Positions 37,606-48,655 of a stretch of DNA of 64,000 bases are shown piece after piece. The DNA lies in assembly GCA_002205965.3 (NCBI GenBank), contig NADL03000590.1, positions 377,001 through 441,000 on the forward strand, read 5' to 3'. Numbering within the stretch: position 1 is the stretch's first letter; every line of letters begins with the position of its first letter. The notes below the pieces were generated by a model, which made no database searches, was not told the DNA's origin, and saw only the letters and a list, made by a program, of their open reading frames with translations. Source of the DNA: Kappaphycus alvarezii (taxonomy: Eukaryota; Rhodophyta; Florideophyceae; Gigartinales; Solieriaceae). The translations under genes and the position numbers were made by a program.

Positions 37606-37679
37606 AACCTGACGGGGTTATCCAAGCCCCGCGTTCATTGCTCTTCGTGACATTTCGTAACAAAACGGACCCCTGAAGG

Positions 37680-38095
37680 CTCGCTTCGAATGGCCCTGCC
37701 ACCACCCTCCAGCCGAACCCCGTACCCCACAACCACATCCCCCAGCCACACCCGTTACCCCAAATCCCTCAAGCACAACCGCCTGCCACACCCTCCAACC
37801 ACAACCGCTACCCATACCAAATAACACCTACACCCCTCAACCACAACCCCCTGCCACACGCTAAAAGCCACACCCCTCAGCCACCTCTCCCACCCCTCCC
37901 CTCCCCCATAAGCCACTCCTCCCAGTGATACCCCACAGTCACGGCTCCCAGCCTAAACCCCAAGCCACACCTACCAGCCGCAGCACCTCGCACTAGCCCA
38001 GCACCCACCCCCCCCCTAATTACCGGTGCACAATCTCCACCTCCACCGCCGCAAACCATTTTATTCCACCAGCTCCCGCACCCCCCCCCCATAAA
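37680..38095 (+). repeat. C-rich degenerate minisatellite
   Basis: About 400 bases of A/C-rich, G-poor sequence. Degenerate units of about 25 bases can be seen at 37765, 37790 and 37836, built around CCCTCAACCACAACC followed by GCCACAC. The other strand is G-rich and could form G-quadruplexes. The translated frames are low-complexity artefacts. Confidence 0.65.
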
Positions 38096-38296
38096 TGGTC
38101 GCAGTAATACTTCGCATTACCCCATCAGCACCCTCCCGTGCCAGCTGTATCAACTCCCATTGTAAATAGCATGGCAGGGGGAGAAGATCTTCAGCGGAAA
38201 GCGGAGAGTGCTGTATTAATTTGAAAATTTGCATTTGCGCATTCATTGTGTATTTGCTCATCCGTAAGTTCCTATTTACTAATTGGCAGTAGGATA

Positions 38297-38612
38297 CAGG
38301 GGAGGGCCTCGATATAGTGCCACTTGAGTAGTGCCTCCTCTAATTAGTGCTACCCCAAAGCACGTGGCACACCTATAGGGGTCTCGAAACCAGCCAACCA
38401 GTTCAAACATCCTCAAACCACGACGACCTCTCGTGCGACAAACTAAGGTAACGCCACAATCCAAACCGATCCAAAAGAGGACAAGGCTCACTCTTGGTCA
38501 GCAAATAGAGATTGCTCGCATGCTCTAAAGGAACTTTGAATATTGCTTGATTCGATATAGTGCCAATTTTTTGCGTCTGGCACAGGGTGGCACTATATTG
38601 AGTACCCACCTG
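38297..38612. mobile_element. pogo/Tigger-type MITE, 316 bp
   Basis: Flanked on both sides by TA (38295-38296 and 38613-38614). The left end reads CAGGGGAGGGCCTCGATATA, and the right end in reverse complement reads CAGGTGGGTACTCAATATAG. Both continue into the shared segment ATATAGTGCCAC, giving imperfect terminal inverted repeats of about 30 bases. CAGxGGxxxCTCGATATA-type ends with a TA duplication are characteristic of pogo-like elements. There is no coding capacity, so it is a non-autonomous element that would need a transposase supplied in trans. Confidence 0.7.
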
Positions 38613-39648
38613 TACCATTTTTGCAGTAAATTATCGATTTTAATCAAAATTTTAATGCATTTAGTGCAATATTACTGTAGGCAATCAAGAGAAACTACTC
38701 TCAATATTGCGCAGAAAGTGGGTCTTTGCGTTTGAGATTTATTGAAATCGTAATAGGAGTGCGTAAACACCCTCATGAAGAGCAGTACTGCATACTGTAC
38801 ATATGCATACAGTACTGTACTTTAGTTGTACAGTACAGTACAGTACAGTACAGTACAGTACAGTACAGTACAGTACAGTACAGTACAGTACAGTATTGTA
38901 CAAATTGTCGAGAACAATACAGCAAATTATCCATGATTTTGCCGTCAACATCAACAGCTTGAAAAGGTCAAGAGACAAAAATCTTGATTCAATCTGAACC
39001 CTATGTTTCCAAATAAGACGTCAAATTTTGGCACAACTACAGTACTGTACAGTACAGTACGTGTGATAACAGCCGAGGCACCCATAGGGCACCCATGGGG
39101 TCCTTTGGCTGTTGTGCAGCCTCTGCCAGACGTTACTTTGGGCCTCTCGTTACGGCGCTAGACCTTTACTGATATTTGCTTTTGCCGCCATAGCATACTT
39201 TTCTTAATATCGTACAGTACTGTACTGTACCGTAGTTTTGCCTATCGAGTCATGTGGCTCAAAGGTCTACCAACTTGACTTCACAAATTGTCATTTTGAA
39301 ATGGTTCACCTCCACCCGTTTTGTGTGGCCATCTTGCACCCGTTCAATGCCCGTCAATTCCACTGCAAAATTAAGATTCTTGCGGGATAATCCCTACGAC
39401 TAAAGCAATGGCATGTTTCCCGATTCTACGTAGTACCGCAATCTTATCCAACGAACTAATGATCAAGCCCTGTGAACATTTTCAACTACATTTCCGGTGA
39501 GTTGGTCGACGGCACGCGCATTCATTCCTAGTGGCATCTATCTCTAATATCTCCCGTGAGTGGAATCCAGCAGATCACCTCTTTCCTTTGAAGCGTCCCC
39601 TACCCTCCCACATCCCTACCCCCCTTCCTCCCCGTCCAATTTCTCACG
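38613..39648. other. NTRC upstream region with CAGTA/TACTG arrays
   Basis: Holds the long CAGTA microsatellite (38828-38895) and shorter arrays of the same pentamer at 39041-39060 and 39211-39230. No gene is supported. The sequence just before 39649 is C-rich. Confidence 0.5.
38828..38895. repeat. (CAGTA)n pentanucleotide microsatellite
   Basis: Thirteen uninterrupted CAGTA units (38831-38895). The unit is part of the GTACTGTAC-type motif scattered through the window. Open frames across it (YSTVQ repeats) are artefacts. Confidence 0.95.
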
Positions 39649-41219
39649 ATGACCCTTCCAGCCTTTGGCCTCACCCCGGTCCCCTTATCCTGCCGCACCC
39701 TGACCCTCCCAGCCTCTCGAACCCGCCCACGTACCCGCCCCCCAACCCACCCCATTGCCACGGCCTCGCCGCCGCGCCCCGTCGAAAACCTTGTCGTCAT
39801 CGGGTCCGGTCCCGCTGGCTACACCGCCGCCATCTATGCCGGCCGCGCGAACCTTAAACCAGTTGTTCTCGAAGGAATGACCACCGGCGTTCCGGGCGGC
39901 CAACTCATGACCACCACAGATGTCGAAAATTTCCCCGGCTTCCCAGACGGCATTCAAGGTCCCGTTCTCATGTCCCAAATGCGTCGACAAGCGGAACGAT
40001 GGGGTTCGGAGATGCTCTCCGATGATGCGGTGTCTGTCGATCTGGATACCACTCCCTTTCGTATCACCACCGCCATGTCAGGCGAATTAAGATCACATGC
40101 AGTCATTGTGGCTACTGGGGCGTCGGCGAAGCGGTTGCAGGTGCCGGGGGAGGAAACGTTTTGGAGTCGCGGGATTTCGGCGTGTGCAATTTGTGATGGC
40201 GCCGCGCCTATCTTTGCGGGGCAGTCGCTGGCCGTGGTGGGTGGTGGAGATTCCGCATGTGAGGAGGCGGTGTACTTGTGTAAGTATGCGGCACATGTCC
40301 ATTTGTTGGTTCGAGGAAAGGAATTGCGGGCTAGTAAGACGTTGCAGGATAGGGTGAGGAATCACCCTAGTGTTACAGTGCATTTCGGGACCACTGTCGT
40401 GGAGGCGCTTGGGGAGAAGGGCGGGGGGGGAATGGTGTGGAGAGGGTCGGGTCACCGCTGAAGGGGGTGCGTGTGAAGAGGGAGGGTGGCAAGGAGGAAG
40501 TAATTGAGGTGAGGGGTATGTTTTATGCGATTGGTCATACTCCAAATACGGGATTCCTAAGGGGTACCAGTCGGTTGAGGTTTGACGACAAAGGATACAT
40601 GGTAACTAAAGAGGGGGGACCAGTAACTCCGTTGGCTGGCGTGTTTGCGGCAGGGGATGTTGCTGATTCAGAGTGGAGACAGGCTGTCACGGCGGCGGGG
40701 AGTGGATGTATGGCGGCACTGGCCGCGGAAAGATATCTAACGGCGAAAGGTTTAGTGAGGGAATACCATCATGAAGAGGATTTGGGATTGGCACCAGCGA
40801 GGGCAGAGGTGGAGCAGAGGGAGTCAGAGGCGGAGCGACGGGCGGAAGGTAAGGTTGATGATGAGGGGAGTTACGACATTGACGAGACATGGCATTCAGG
40901 GCAATTTGCTCTGCGCAAGTTGTATCATGAGAGCAAGAGACCGCTCATTGTGAAATACGTGAGCCCGGGATGTGGACCTTGTCGACAGTTGAAGCCGATG
41001 TTGCATGCCGTGGTGCGGTCTTTAGAGGGAAGGGTGCACTATGTAGAGATTGACATAACAAAAGATCCAGAGATTGCGGAGGCGGCGGGAGTGACAGGGA
41101 GTCCCACGGTGCAGATATTTTACGAGAAGGCGTTAGAAAAGGAGTTTCGGGGAGTTAGGATGAAGAGTGAATACCGAAGGGTGGTGGAAGATTTGTTGAA
41201 CAAAGTTCCTGTTGGGTAG
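39649..41219 (+). CDS. NADPH-thioredoxin reductase with C-terminal thioredoxin domain (NTRC), plastid
   Basis: NTRC passes electrons from NADPH through FAD and a Cys pair to its own thioredoxin domain, and from there to 2-Cys peroxiredoxin and other plastid targets. From the ATG at 39649, residues 1-44 are Pro/Arg/Thr-rich and look like a transit peptide. The FAD motif [14 protein letters not shown] follows (about 52-65), then the redox pair CAIC (179-182) and the NADPH motif GGGDSA (198-203). The second half carries [20 protein letters not shown] (reductase end), an acidic linker, and a thioredoxin fold with CGPC at about 40971. The frame changes once, in the G run at 40423-40430. Nine Gs instead of eight would give one continuous reading, so I take it as an undercalled homopolymer rather than a broken gene. 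No intron is visible. CAGTA arrays flank the gene on both sides. Confidence 0.9.
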
Positions 41220-43530
41220 GAAAGGGAAGAAAGGAGGTTGCTAATGATACTTGGGAACGATGATCGGGTTCAGTGAAATGCAGTCTAATATTGCCGATGA
41301 TCTGGGGAACTGATGAATTGTTAAATATGCGTAGGCGTACCAGTACAGTACAGTACAGTATCACTAATTCTCAGTGTTGTGCCACAGAAAAGGTGAGATC
41401 TAAGGCTGTACGTACAACTGCAGAAGTCGCAAGTACGGTCTTCTCTGCAGTTTCCTGTCCCTCCTGCTACAGGTAGCGGGTATAATTCCTACCGAAGGTC
41501 CCTATTAACCCTATGCTCTTAGCTAGCATTATAGATACTTCATGCAATAAAATTTACACATGCTCTGGTTGTAGATGATTTAGGGGGTCTCAAAAGTTGC
41601 AGATTTTTTTGGTAGGGAGGTGTGCCCGACAGCTCCAACGTCACATACTTCACTATGATTGGTGCATTTACAAACGGAACGGTACATTACACACACGGTC
41701 GTACATGTAGTAGCGCCTTTTCTCCCTTGCCACATTCTCCCAGTCTCAAAAAAAATATGTAAGTTCACCGAGATATGCACATGGTTCCCTCTCAAGTATT
41801 CATCTTCTCCTCTGTTCACTAACCATCAACAAGATCTACAACAAAAAAAAAGCAAGCAACGCCAGGCCGTACGTTTTGAAGGGATTTTGCGTGACAGGGA
41901 CAACTCAATCTGCGAACATCCCACATCCGCCTCTTCTTGTAAATCGTACCAAAGCTGGTATGAATGAAGATGTCAACAATATCACGAGAGAGATTTTCCA
42001 AGCAAGCTCCATCCAAACCAGAACACCAAGAACAAAGCGAGTAGTTGTGTCCAAAAACGAAGTTTTCAGGCCTATTTGATGTCGTCCATTGCAAGCATCT
42101 CCAGTCCCCGAGGTTGAACTCCGACCGCCGACATCAAAAAAACAACTGAAAGTATTCCCAAAGCCCCAGAATACATTCGAGCCTACCGAAACTCTTCGGG
42201 AATTTCATAAATGTGTAGAGGAAGTCAAAAACCATACAGATTTAAATGTAAAGGAGCCTCAGGGCCAAACGGAAAACAACTCTCAAGAATTTGTGGAGGG
42301 CACACAAACGCACATTACAGCACCTGATGCCGCATCACTTACCACTACGGAAGAGGAGTTTCAGTTTAGTTAAGTTGTACAACAAGACTCTTTGGAGAGT
42401 GGCGACATAGGTTTCTCACAAGAGATGGCTCAGGCAGGCAATCAGATGGGCAATCAGAGTCCTCAATGGATAGTTGGGAATTAGGTGATGTTGATCGTGA
42501 CATTGCGGATTAGGAGATAAGAGCATTACTTCCGGACCCCAATTCGACTATGAATCAAGATTCAAGGGTGAAAGCGTCGTCCAGTGCTCTTTGTGAAGAT
42601 TTACACAGTCGATTATTTAATGACTTTGATGACGAGAGATACACTCTGTGCGTCTGGGAGGATGTTCTAGAAGAATACAACAGAGTGTTTAATGAACCTA
42701 TGACTGATGCGGAGGTAGAAACTAGGTCTCTCGCCCAACAGCAGGGTGGATTACAAGACTGGGACTATGACCATCCCTTCCGATATGTGACCGTATCGAT
42801 CGACGATGTTAACGAGAATCTGGAGAAGCGTTTTGTAATGGAGTCCAGCACTATGTTGGATGACGAAATCGCTCAGGTCATGTCAAAAGGGAACATCTGT
42901 CAACCAAATTGTGGTAACAATAGTATCGAGATTACACCATTTAGATTGGTTCAGACCTTTATTACAGATTTTCTGTTGGAGAAACTCAAGTGTATTGCAA
43001 ATCTCGTGTTGCATCAGCAGGCTAAGACTCTGAAAACTGCCGATGAGATTATTGGGATCATTATTCTTCATGTGTTGTGTGCATCGTACAACTAGTCCCA
43101 AGTACAGTGTGCAATGAAGATGAACGCGGAAATTTTCTGTGCATGGGAATCTCATCAGATCGATATCACGAAATTTGGTCTGCATTCAGCGGGAGTAAGG
43201 AGCGACGCAGTTCACACGATTAATCGGAGACAGGGTGGTATCGTAGTGCCAACAGAACGATGGCAATGATATCTGGAATGGAGGCTGAAACAGCGACTAT
43301 CAATAGGGAGATTCTATACGTGCCTCACTGTACTGTTCTTTTCCTTGGGGACGACCACCTTTGAATGGCTTCTAGAGCGGTTACAGCGCTGAGGTATTTA
43401 CAGCAGCATAGCAATCCCAAGAAGGGACTCGGCCCGGTCGGCAGCGCGCTTTGTTCAGCTCTGACTCCCTTTTTTATTGCTTGTCACTTTACAAGATCAG
43501 GGGAGAAGCTTTTACATACATGAGAACAAC
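41220..43530. other. No firmly supported gene; one unassigned frame
   Basis: Four uninterrupted CAGTA units lie at 41341-41360, about 120 bases after the NTRC stop. A 181-residue plus-strand frame at 42550-43095 (acidic first half, then QTFITDFLLEKLKCIA) has no motif I recognise. It precedes the integrase relic and may be an earlier part of that element. I cannot name it. Confidence 0.3.
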
Positions 43531-43539
43531 TCATGGAGC

Positions 43540-44298
43540 TCCTGCAAGGCGCGTCCACCACTGGTGCCTTGCGTCAAATGCCAGATGCAATCATAGCTGC
43601 AGATTGCGGTTGCAATTCCAAGGAGACAATTTCATTCGTTTCCAATGTTCTAGGCGCCAGTCTCCTTGGAAGAGAAGAAATAAACGCGATTTATGGTATA
43701 CCTTCGTGTATGGGGACGGCGCAATCTTTAGACGCCATAGAGGCATGGTGGTCTCAGAATGAGGCTGCAGAGCTGTTTACTCTGCTCGTCGACGGAGTCA
43801 CGGTTCAAACAGACATTCACGGACCGTAGAGGCATATCTATGATGGCTACCGCCGCCGACGATTTAGAACAGGTATCTCCCCGTTCGAGCTCATGTTCGG
43901 AGTGGTACCGCGCATGGATCCGTCTGACCCCAATTTTTTGATACAATATTCTTTAGAAGAGCATCACCGGCTAGAGATGCTGGCTACCTTCGCACTTCGC
44001 GCGACGAGGGTCAATATTCAGAAGCAGCGGATTGTTAGGAAAGGAAAGCTGAAGCGGTACACTCCGAAAGTTTAATACTGGAGACTGGGTTTTGGTCGCA
44101 CATGGAAAAGCCCTAACTTCCACGGCTAAGTGGCCGGCTTTCAAGTCATGTTTCTTCGGACCGTGCAGAATTTTGAAAGCAGCTCACCCTGGTTACAGGC
44201 TGACCTCTTACGGAGGTAGAAATTCCCGACGAGCTTTGCATGCGAGGCGCCTGGTGCCGTACTCATTGCGCACGTTTTTCTACGAGATTAATTCCTGA
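43540..44298 (+). mobile_element. Ty3/gypsy-like integrase relic, fossil
   Basis: The end of a retroviral-type integrase is recognisable. The phrase TGISPFELMFGVVPRMD (about 43880) is the family signature near the end of the catalytic core. A C-terminal domain follows at about 44090-44280, with HGKALTSTAKW, FFGPCRILKAA and HARRLVPYS. No LTRs or reverse transcriptase were found. It is strongly broken and old, with several breaks in this short stretch alone. Confidence 0.5.
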
Positions 44299-45281
44299 AT
44301 CCGTCCTCCAGACGATGGCCCGTATTTATCTTATGCCTGTCAGATTTGTTCTTTTTTGTTCTTCTGTTCCTACTTTATCATCTGAAGACAATTGAATTTT
44401 TCATGTTTTTCTAAAGTCTAGAAAAATTCTACCGCAAGATGTATGCTGCTTGGTTAAACAAAACAAAAGGTGGCCGATCAACCAAAACGGTCAAAGACTG
44501 GAAGAATCTGACTAGAACACTTGTCGACAGATGAAGAAACGTACCCGTCACAATCTAGCCGAGAACGGCCCTCATCTGCCAACTTAGTACGGTATTCCGC
44601 CTTTAAGTACTTTATTTGCATCTGTCAACGTTGCATTTTCTTATTCTTAGATTGCGCTGTTATCCATATCTTGGCAAAAGGCACCATGTGTGAAGACTTT
44701 TGCCCGCCCGTATGCGAGTAACCTTCTTCATCAGCTCACGATGTGACTACCTTCCTCCTGTTGACTTATTTGCTTTTCACTTGGTACTAGCCATCGTAGT
44801 GGTCCACTTAGGACTTTTCGGATTGGTCCAAAGGCGTATGGACCCTCCGCTCGTACTAAAACGGATGGGGCAGTCCCGAAGGCTTTAGCTGCCCTGAATC
44901 TACGTGTGTTCAGAGCGGGACGGCACCGCGAGCAGGGGAGGAGAGATGTTTGAACGTAGCGTTTGAAAGTGCTGCGCTCGAGGTGATGTGTTGGACGTGT
45001 TTGAAGCGGAGGGTATGGAGCTGGAAGGTGATGGTAGAGGGGGGGCAGTGAGTTCGTATGTCACCCCCAAGTTCTTGTTATAAGGTGCGCTGGGCTTCCA
45101 TCTGGGGCCGGGGTGGTGTTGGTTGCTCCTAAAGGGTCACCTTTTTGACTACTTGCATGACGCTTTTTGTTCTCAGTTTTCTATTTTGTCAGCTACTGTA
45201 CTCTAGAGTTATTTTTAGTTGTTTTCTACAGTGTTTTATATATTTTTTAATTACTGTCGGCCTCGCGGCGTGTGGTTCTGG
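44299..45281. other. No supported gene
   Basis: AT-rich to mixed sequence with short frames only. I see no motif. Confidence 0.4.
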
Positions 45282-45331
45282 AACTTCATTGAGTATCTGT
45301 CGTGTACACTGCAGGACTGACTATACGGCTA
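45282..45331 (+). repeat. Dispersed 35-bp repeat, copy 3
   Basis: Reads ACTTCATTGAGTATCTGTCG then TGTACACTGCAGG and CTGACTATAC. It matches copy 4 at 47686 over a longer stretch than copies 1 and 2 do, and the two together flank the LINE relic between them in the same orientation. Confidence 0.8.
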
Positions 45332-45875
45332 TAAACGGAAGGAAGTTCAATGCATTCAGTATCTACTGGGGACTGCGCAGCCGTCGGCCACACCCACGAT
45401 TGCCATATAAATGGTGTTGGCCGTTGGTGGAGGGGGGGATGAAGGGACAGGACTCAACGACAGAAACCCCCCTCCTAGGGTCGCCAACGCATTTTTAAGA
45501 AATTTCCCCTTCCGAACCTATCACCGAGAAGTCCATTTAATCAGTTCGGTAATTTCAGAACTGCAAATAAGCTGAAATTTATCCAGAAGATTGCGGACCT
45601 CCTCTTTCGACAGCAGACTTACTTTCACTTGTTCACGTTGCTTGTGTTTAATTATGTCAAGCCCCGTGTTGGGGCAAGTAAAACTGGCGAAACTGAGGGT
45701 CATATCGCGGATTGGTAGTAAATGTCCAATGTTCACCAACGCTTTAGCCGAGAACGTATCTAATCCAACATCCATGTCCTTGGCTGCACTCAGATAGGAA
45801 AAGGCTTTGCATTGTGGTGGTGGGAAATCTTTATGGGTTGTACAATGTTGCACAGAAGCGTGCGGAGGGTATTCA
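45332..45875. other. No firmly supported gene
   Basis: A minus-strand frame at 45853-45521 (CPNTGLDIIKHKQREQ, LLSKEEVRNLLDKFQLI) is the longest here but has no recognised domain. It may be a fragment of an unknown gene or element. Confidence 0.25.
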
Positions 45876-45879
45876 AGAA

Positions 45880-47310
45880 TTAACTACGAATGGGGGCGAC
45901 AGGTGGAAACCTGTCGCGCCTGCATTACTTGGAGACTAAACGCATAACGGGTAACGAAGTCGCGAAGCTCCTGTTCAGGGGAGGAACCGCGACGGGAATC
46001 AACGAAGGAAGCGAGGCAGCGGAAAAAACCCTGGCCGTCGTCGCCCAAGGCGCCATAGACATTATTCCCGACGGGGGAGAGGAAGATGTCGTTTTGGTCG
46101 CAGTAAGTGCCGTAATGACGATGTTTCTCGCGGTCTGCGAGTGTCGCGGCAGCGCCTGCGGTAACCGTACTGTACTTGGCGAGATGTGGCGGCGTGCAGA
46201 GGGGTGGGCAACAGTATCGTCGACGGCGATATCGATACAGTGAAGCTCGTATGCAGCGGGAATTTAAATGTCCATTCGTAACGCGGGGGACTCCGAATGC
46301 CCAGACGAGTTGGGAACCTGGCAGAGGAGCGGATGCTCGACGAGGGCGACGATCCCAACTTCCTTACAGTAGCGGGCAAGGACGTTGCGGAGGACGTGAT
46401 GCCGACGAGTCATTCCGTCTTCGTGTTTGCAGGTCAACGCGTGTTGGCCGCTTGGATCTAAGACAGGTGCGACGTCGGCCGAGCGCCGGGAGCAGACCGC
46501 ACAGCGAGTAGATCTAGGGAATAGCGCGATGCCCAAACGGAGAGCCAGAGCGACTTTCCACGCAGAAGAGGACATGTAAGTACCGCGGTGGGGGTGAGGA
46601 AGCGAGGAGAAAATAGAGAAGGAGGAAGATGTGCGCACGGAGAGGAGCCGTGCTCGGTCGGGTGCTGCTGCGGACAAGAACAACCTATCGGACTTCGATA
46701 GCTTGAGTTCAGTTGTGATTGCAGACCCGGTCCCCGGCGAAAGGCTTTGATATCGCCCTCAAGTGGTTGTGCAGCTGTCCAAACATTGAGTTGCTGTTCT
46801 TACAATGAGCGAGCAAATTGCAGTGGAGGTTAGGCACGAGACTTTCGGGAATGATTGGCCAGTCCGGAAGACAAAGAAGTCACGGCTAAGATGCGAGGCA
46901 CGGTGACACGCAGGAGGGGCATAGGAAGGGGACGGAGGTTCAGGTTCTGCGGCATGCAGAAAGGGAATCGAAAGGTTGTTTGTGGTCAGCATCACCCGTC
47001 CGCTGCTCGAGGCAGACGAGCGACGAAGTGATGCGGGAGTCGAGTTGATGGACATCGGCAGGAATACTCAAGTCGCAAAAATGGATTGGCGGAGCGCGTG
47101 GTTCGCGAGATGGAACCAACCGGGGATTCCAATTCGTGAATGGTTGAGGATAGACGGAGAAATCGGGACGAGGTGGAAAGAAGTGCATGGGCCTTGCGGG
47201 CGGGAGGAGGACAGTGGCACGGGATGCATGCGGCGCAAAGTCCTGGACGACCGCGAGGCAGTCCCCCGTCGTGAATTGGAACTGTTGTTGCCTACTGCGG
47301 GTGGATGCAT
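45880..47310 (-). mobile_element. LINE relic (thumb, finger and endonuclease part)
   Basis: On the minus strand at 46683-46264 the phrases LSAAAPDRARLLS, ALRLGIALFP, RCAVCSRRS, GQHALTCKHEDGMTRRHHVL and VALVEHPLL match the spacer, Cys/His finger and linker of an endonuclease-at-the-end LINE. A further frame towards 46200 has CIDIAVDDTVAHP, fitting the nuclease strand that carries the catalytic Asp. The frame towards 45880 forms the tail. Upstream pieces (about 47310-46760) look like the thumb. The HALTCKHEDG phrase differs from both LINE lineages above, so this may be a third lineage. Several frame changes are present, and the reverse transcriptase core is missing. Confidence 0.6.
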
Positions 47311-47685
47311 GATTCCAGGCGCTTTGTGTCTCTACATGGAGCTTATCTGCGTGACGCCTTCTGCTGCCGGTTTGATGCAGTGCAAGTTGTAGCTTAGCGA
47401 TGTCGTGTCGTTGAGCAGTGATACAGCGCTCGGAGGTCGGGCAAAGTGAGACGGGAAGACGCTGTGTGTGGTAGCATGGAGAGGCATCGTTGGAAAGATG
47501 GACACGTGCGTCTTAGGAGAGCAAAAGAGAGCTTTTACAGCATTTCACAAAGCCCTAGGGGGTCACGAATGCCACGCATGCCGCCTTGAGGTCAGGAGAG
47601 GGTATGCGCGCAGTTTTCGGTGAATCAGGATGACTGAGATGTACTGTAGGACACGTGTCTTGATACCTCGGGATTCAGAGAAGAG

Positions 47686-47752
47686 AAGCTTTACTTGAAT
47701 GAGTACTAAACAGTATCTATCGTGTACACTGCAGGTCTGACTATACTGCTAA
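47686..47752 (+). repeat. Dispersed 35-bp repeat, copy 4
   Basis: Contains GAAGCTTTACTTGAATGAG, then TATCTATCGTGTACACTGCA and CTGACTATAC. Relative to the other copies it carries an extra ACTAAACA between GAGT and ATCT. Confidence 0.75.
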
Positions 47753-48655
47753 GAGCTATCCGGACGTTCAGACAGAGAGTGCTTCCCTCGAAGAAATGCT
47801 GAATGGTTGCTAAAGTCATGAAGAGCCTCAAGTCCGGTTGGACCGATTTATCGAAGGGTACCGCATCAATGGTGGAGGGTCAAAAACTTCGCCACAACAT
47901 GGTATCGCACAGTGTTCTCTTTTCCGCTGTTCGGGTCCGGGTCAGTGCTGAGAGACTTTGAATACTGCGAAGATCGACCCAAGGGCGGGACAGTGCTGTC
48001 CGACAGTATCTTCTGGGGTTGTTTCACCCTACAGTACAGTAGCTGCGTACGTACTAAATGATTGTTGCGCAACAGATACAGGAATACAGTTCTGTACTGT
48101 AAGCAGTTCTGTACTGTACGTGCAGTATCCTTACAGTTGGCCTGGAAAAAATTTGGGTAATCTCTTCCGTGTGGACGGTGATCTTGTTCTTACCGAAGTG
48201 AATAAGCACATGTCCTTTACAGTTGGAAAAATAGTAATTACAGTAGCAGAGTTTCCCAATAGTACAGTAAACCATACAGTACAGTATATTCTGAAAACGC
48301 AATCAACTTATGGCCCATGTGACTAGCACGGCTTTCTAAGGGCAGTGATTGCTTAGTACTGTACTATGCAATTGTGTAGTTCTGTACAGGATTGTACCAC
48401 GCTATTGTCGCGCTTCACCCAATCCCCTTCAACCACCAGTGCAGTGGCTCAGAGTTAAAAAATATAGAAAAAATTGCACCAGTCATGTTTCTTTTCCCTT
48501 TGTCCAAACACCCTGCTTGTAAATTAACCCATTCTTCCAAATTGCGATTTAAACGCAACGTTCAACGACCGCTACCTCTCCCGCCCGCCCTTTTTAGAGT
48601 CCTTCCCCTTGCGACTTCCCACCCTCCCAACTCCCCTCCCCATCGCCATCACACC
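47753..48655. other. IRE1 upstream region with TACTG/CAGTA motifs
   Basis: No gene is supported. GTACTGTAC-type motifs occur at 48031-48041, 48091-48120, 48261-48290 and 48355-48365. The last 60 bases before the ATG at 48656 are pyrimidine-rich. Confidence 0.45.

Noticed and set aside
38828-38895. CRISPR-like array
   Set aside because: A simple pentamer repeat without spacers, in eukaryotic DNA.
38726-38997. Open frames in both directions made of YSTVQ-type repeats
   Set aside because: They are translations of the CAGTA microsatellite, which has no stop in several frames.
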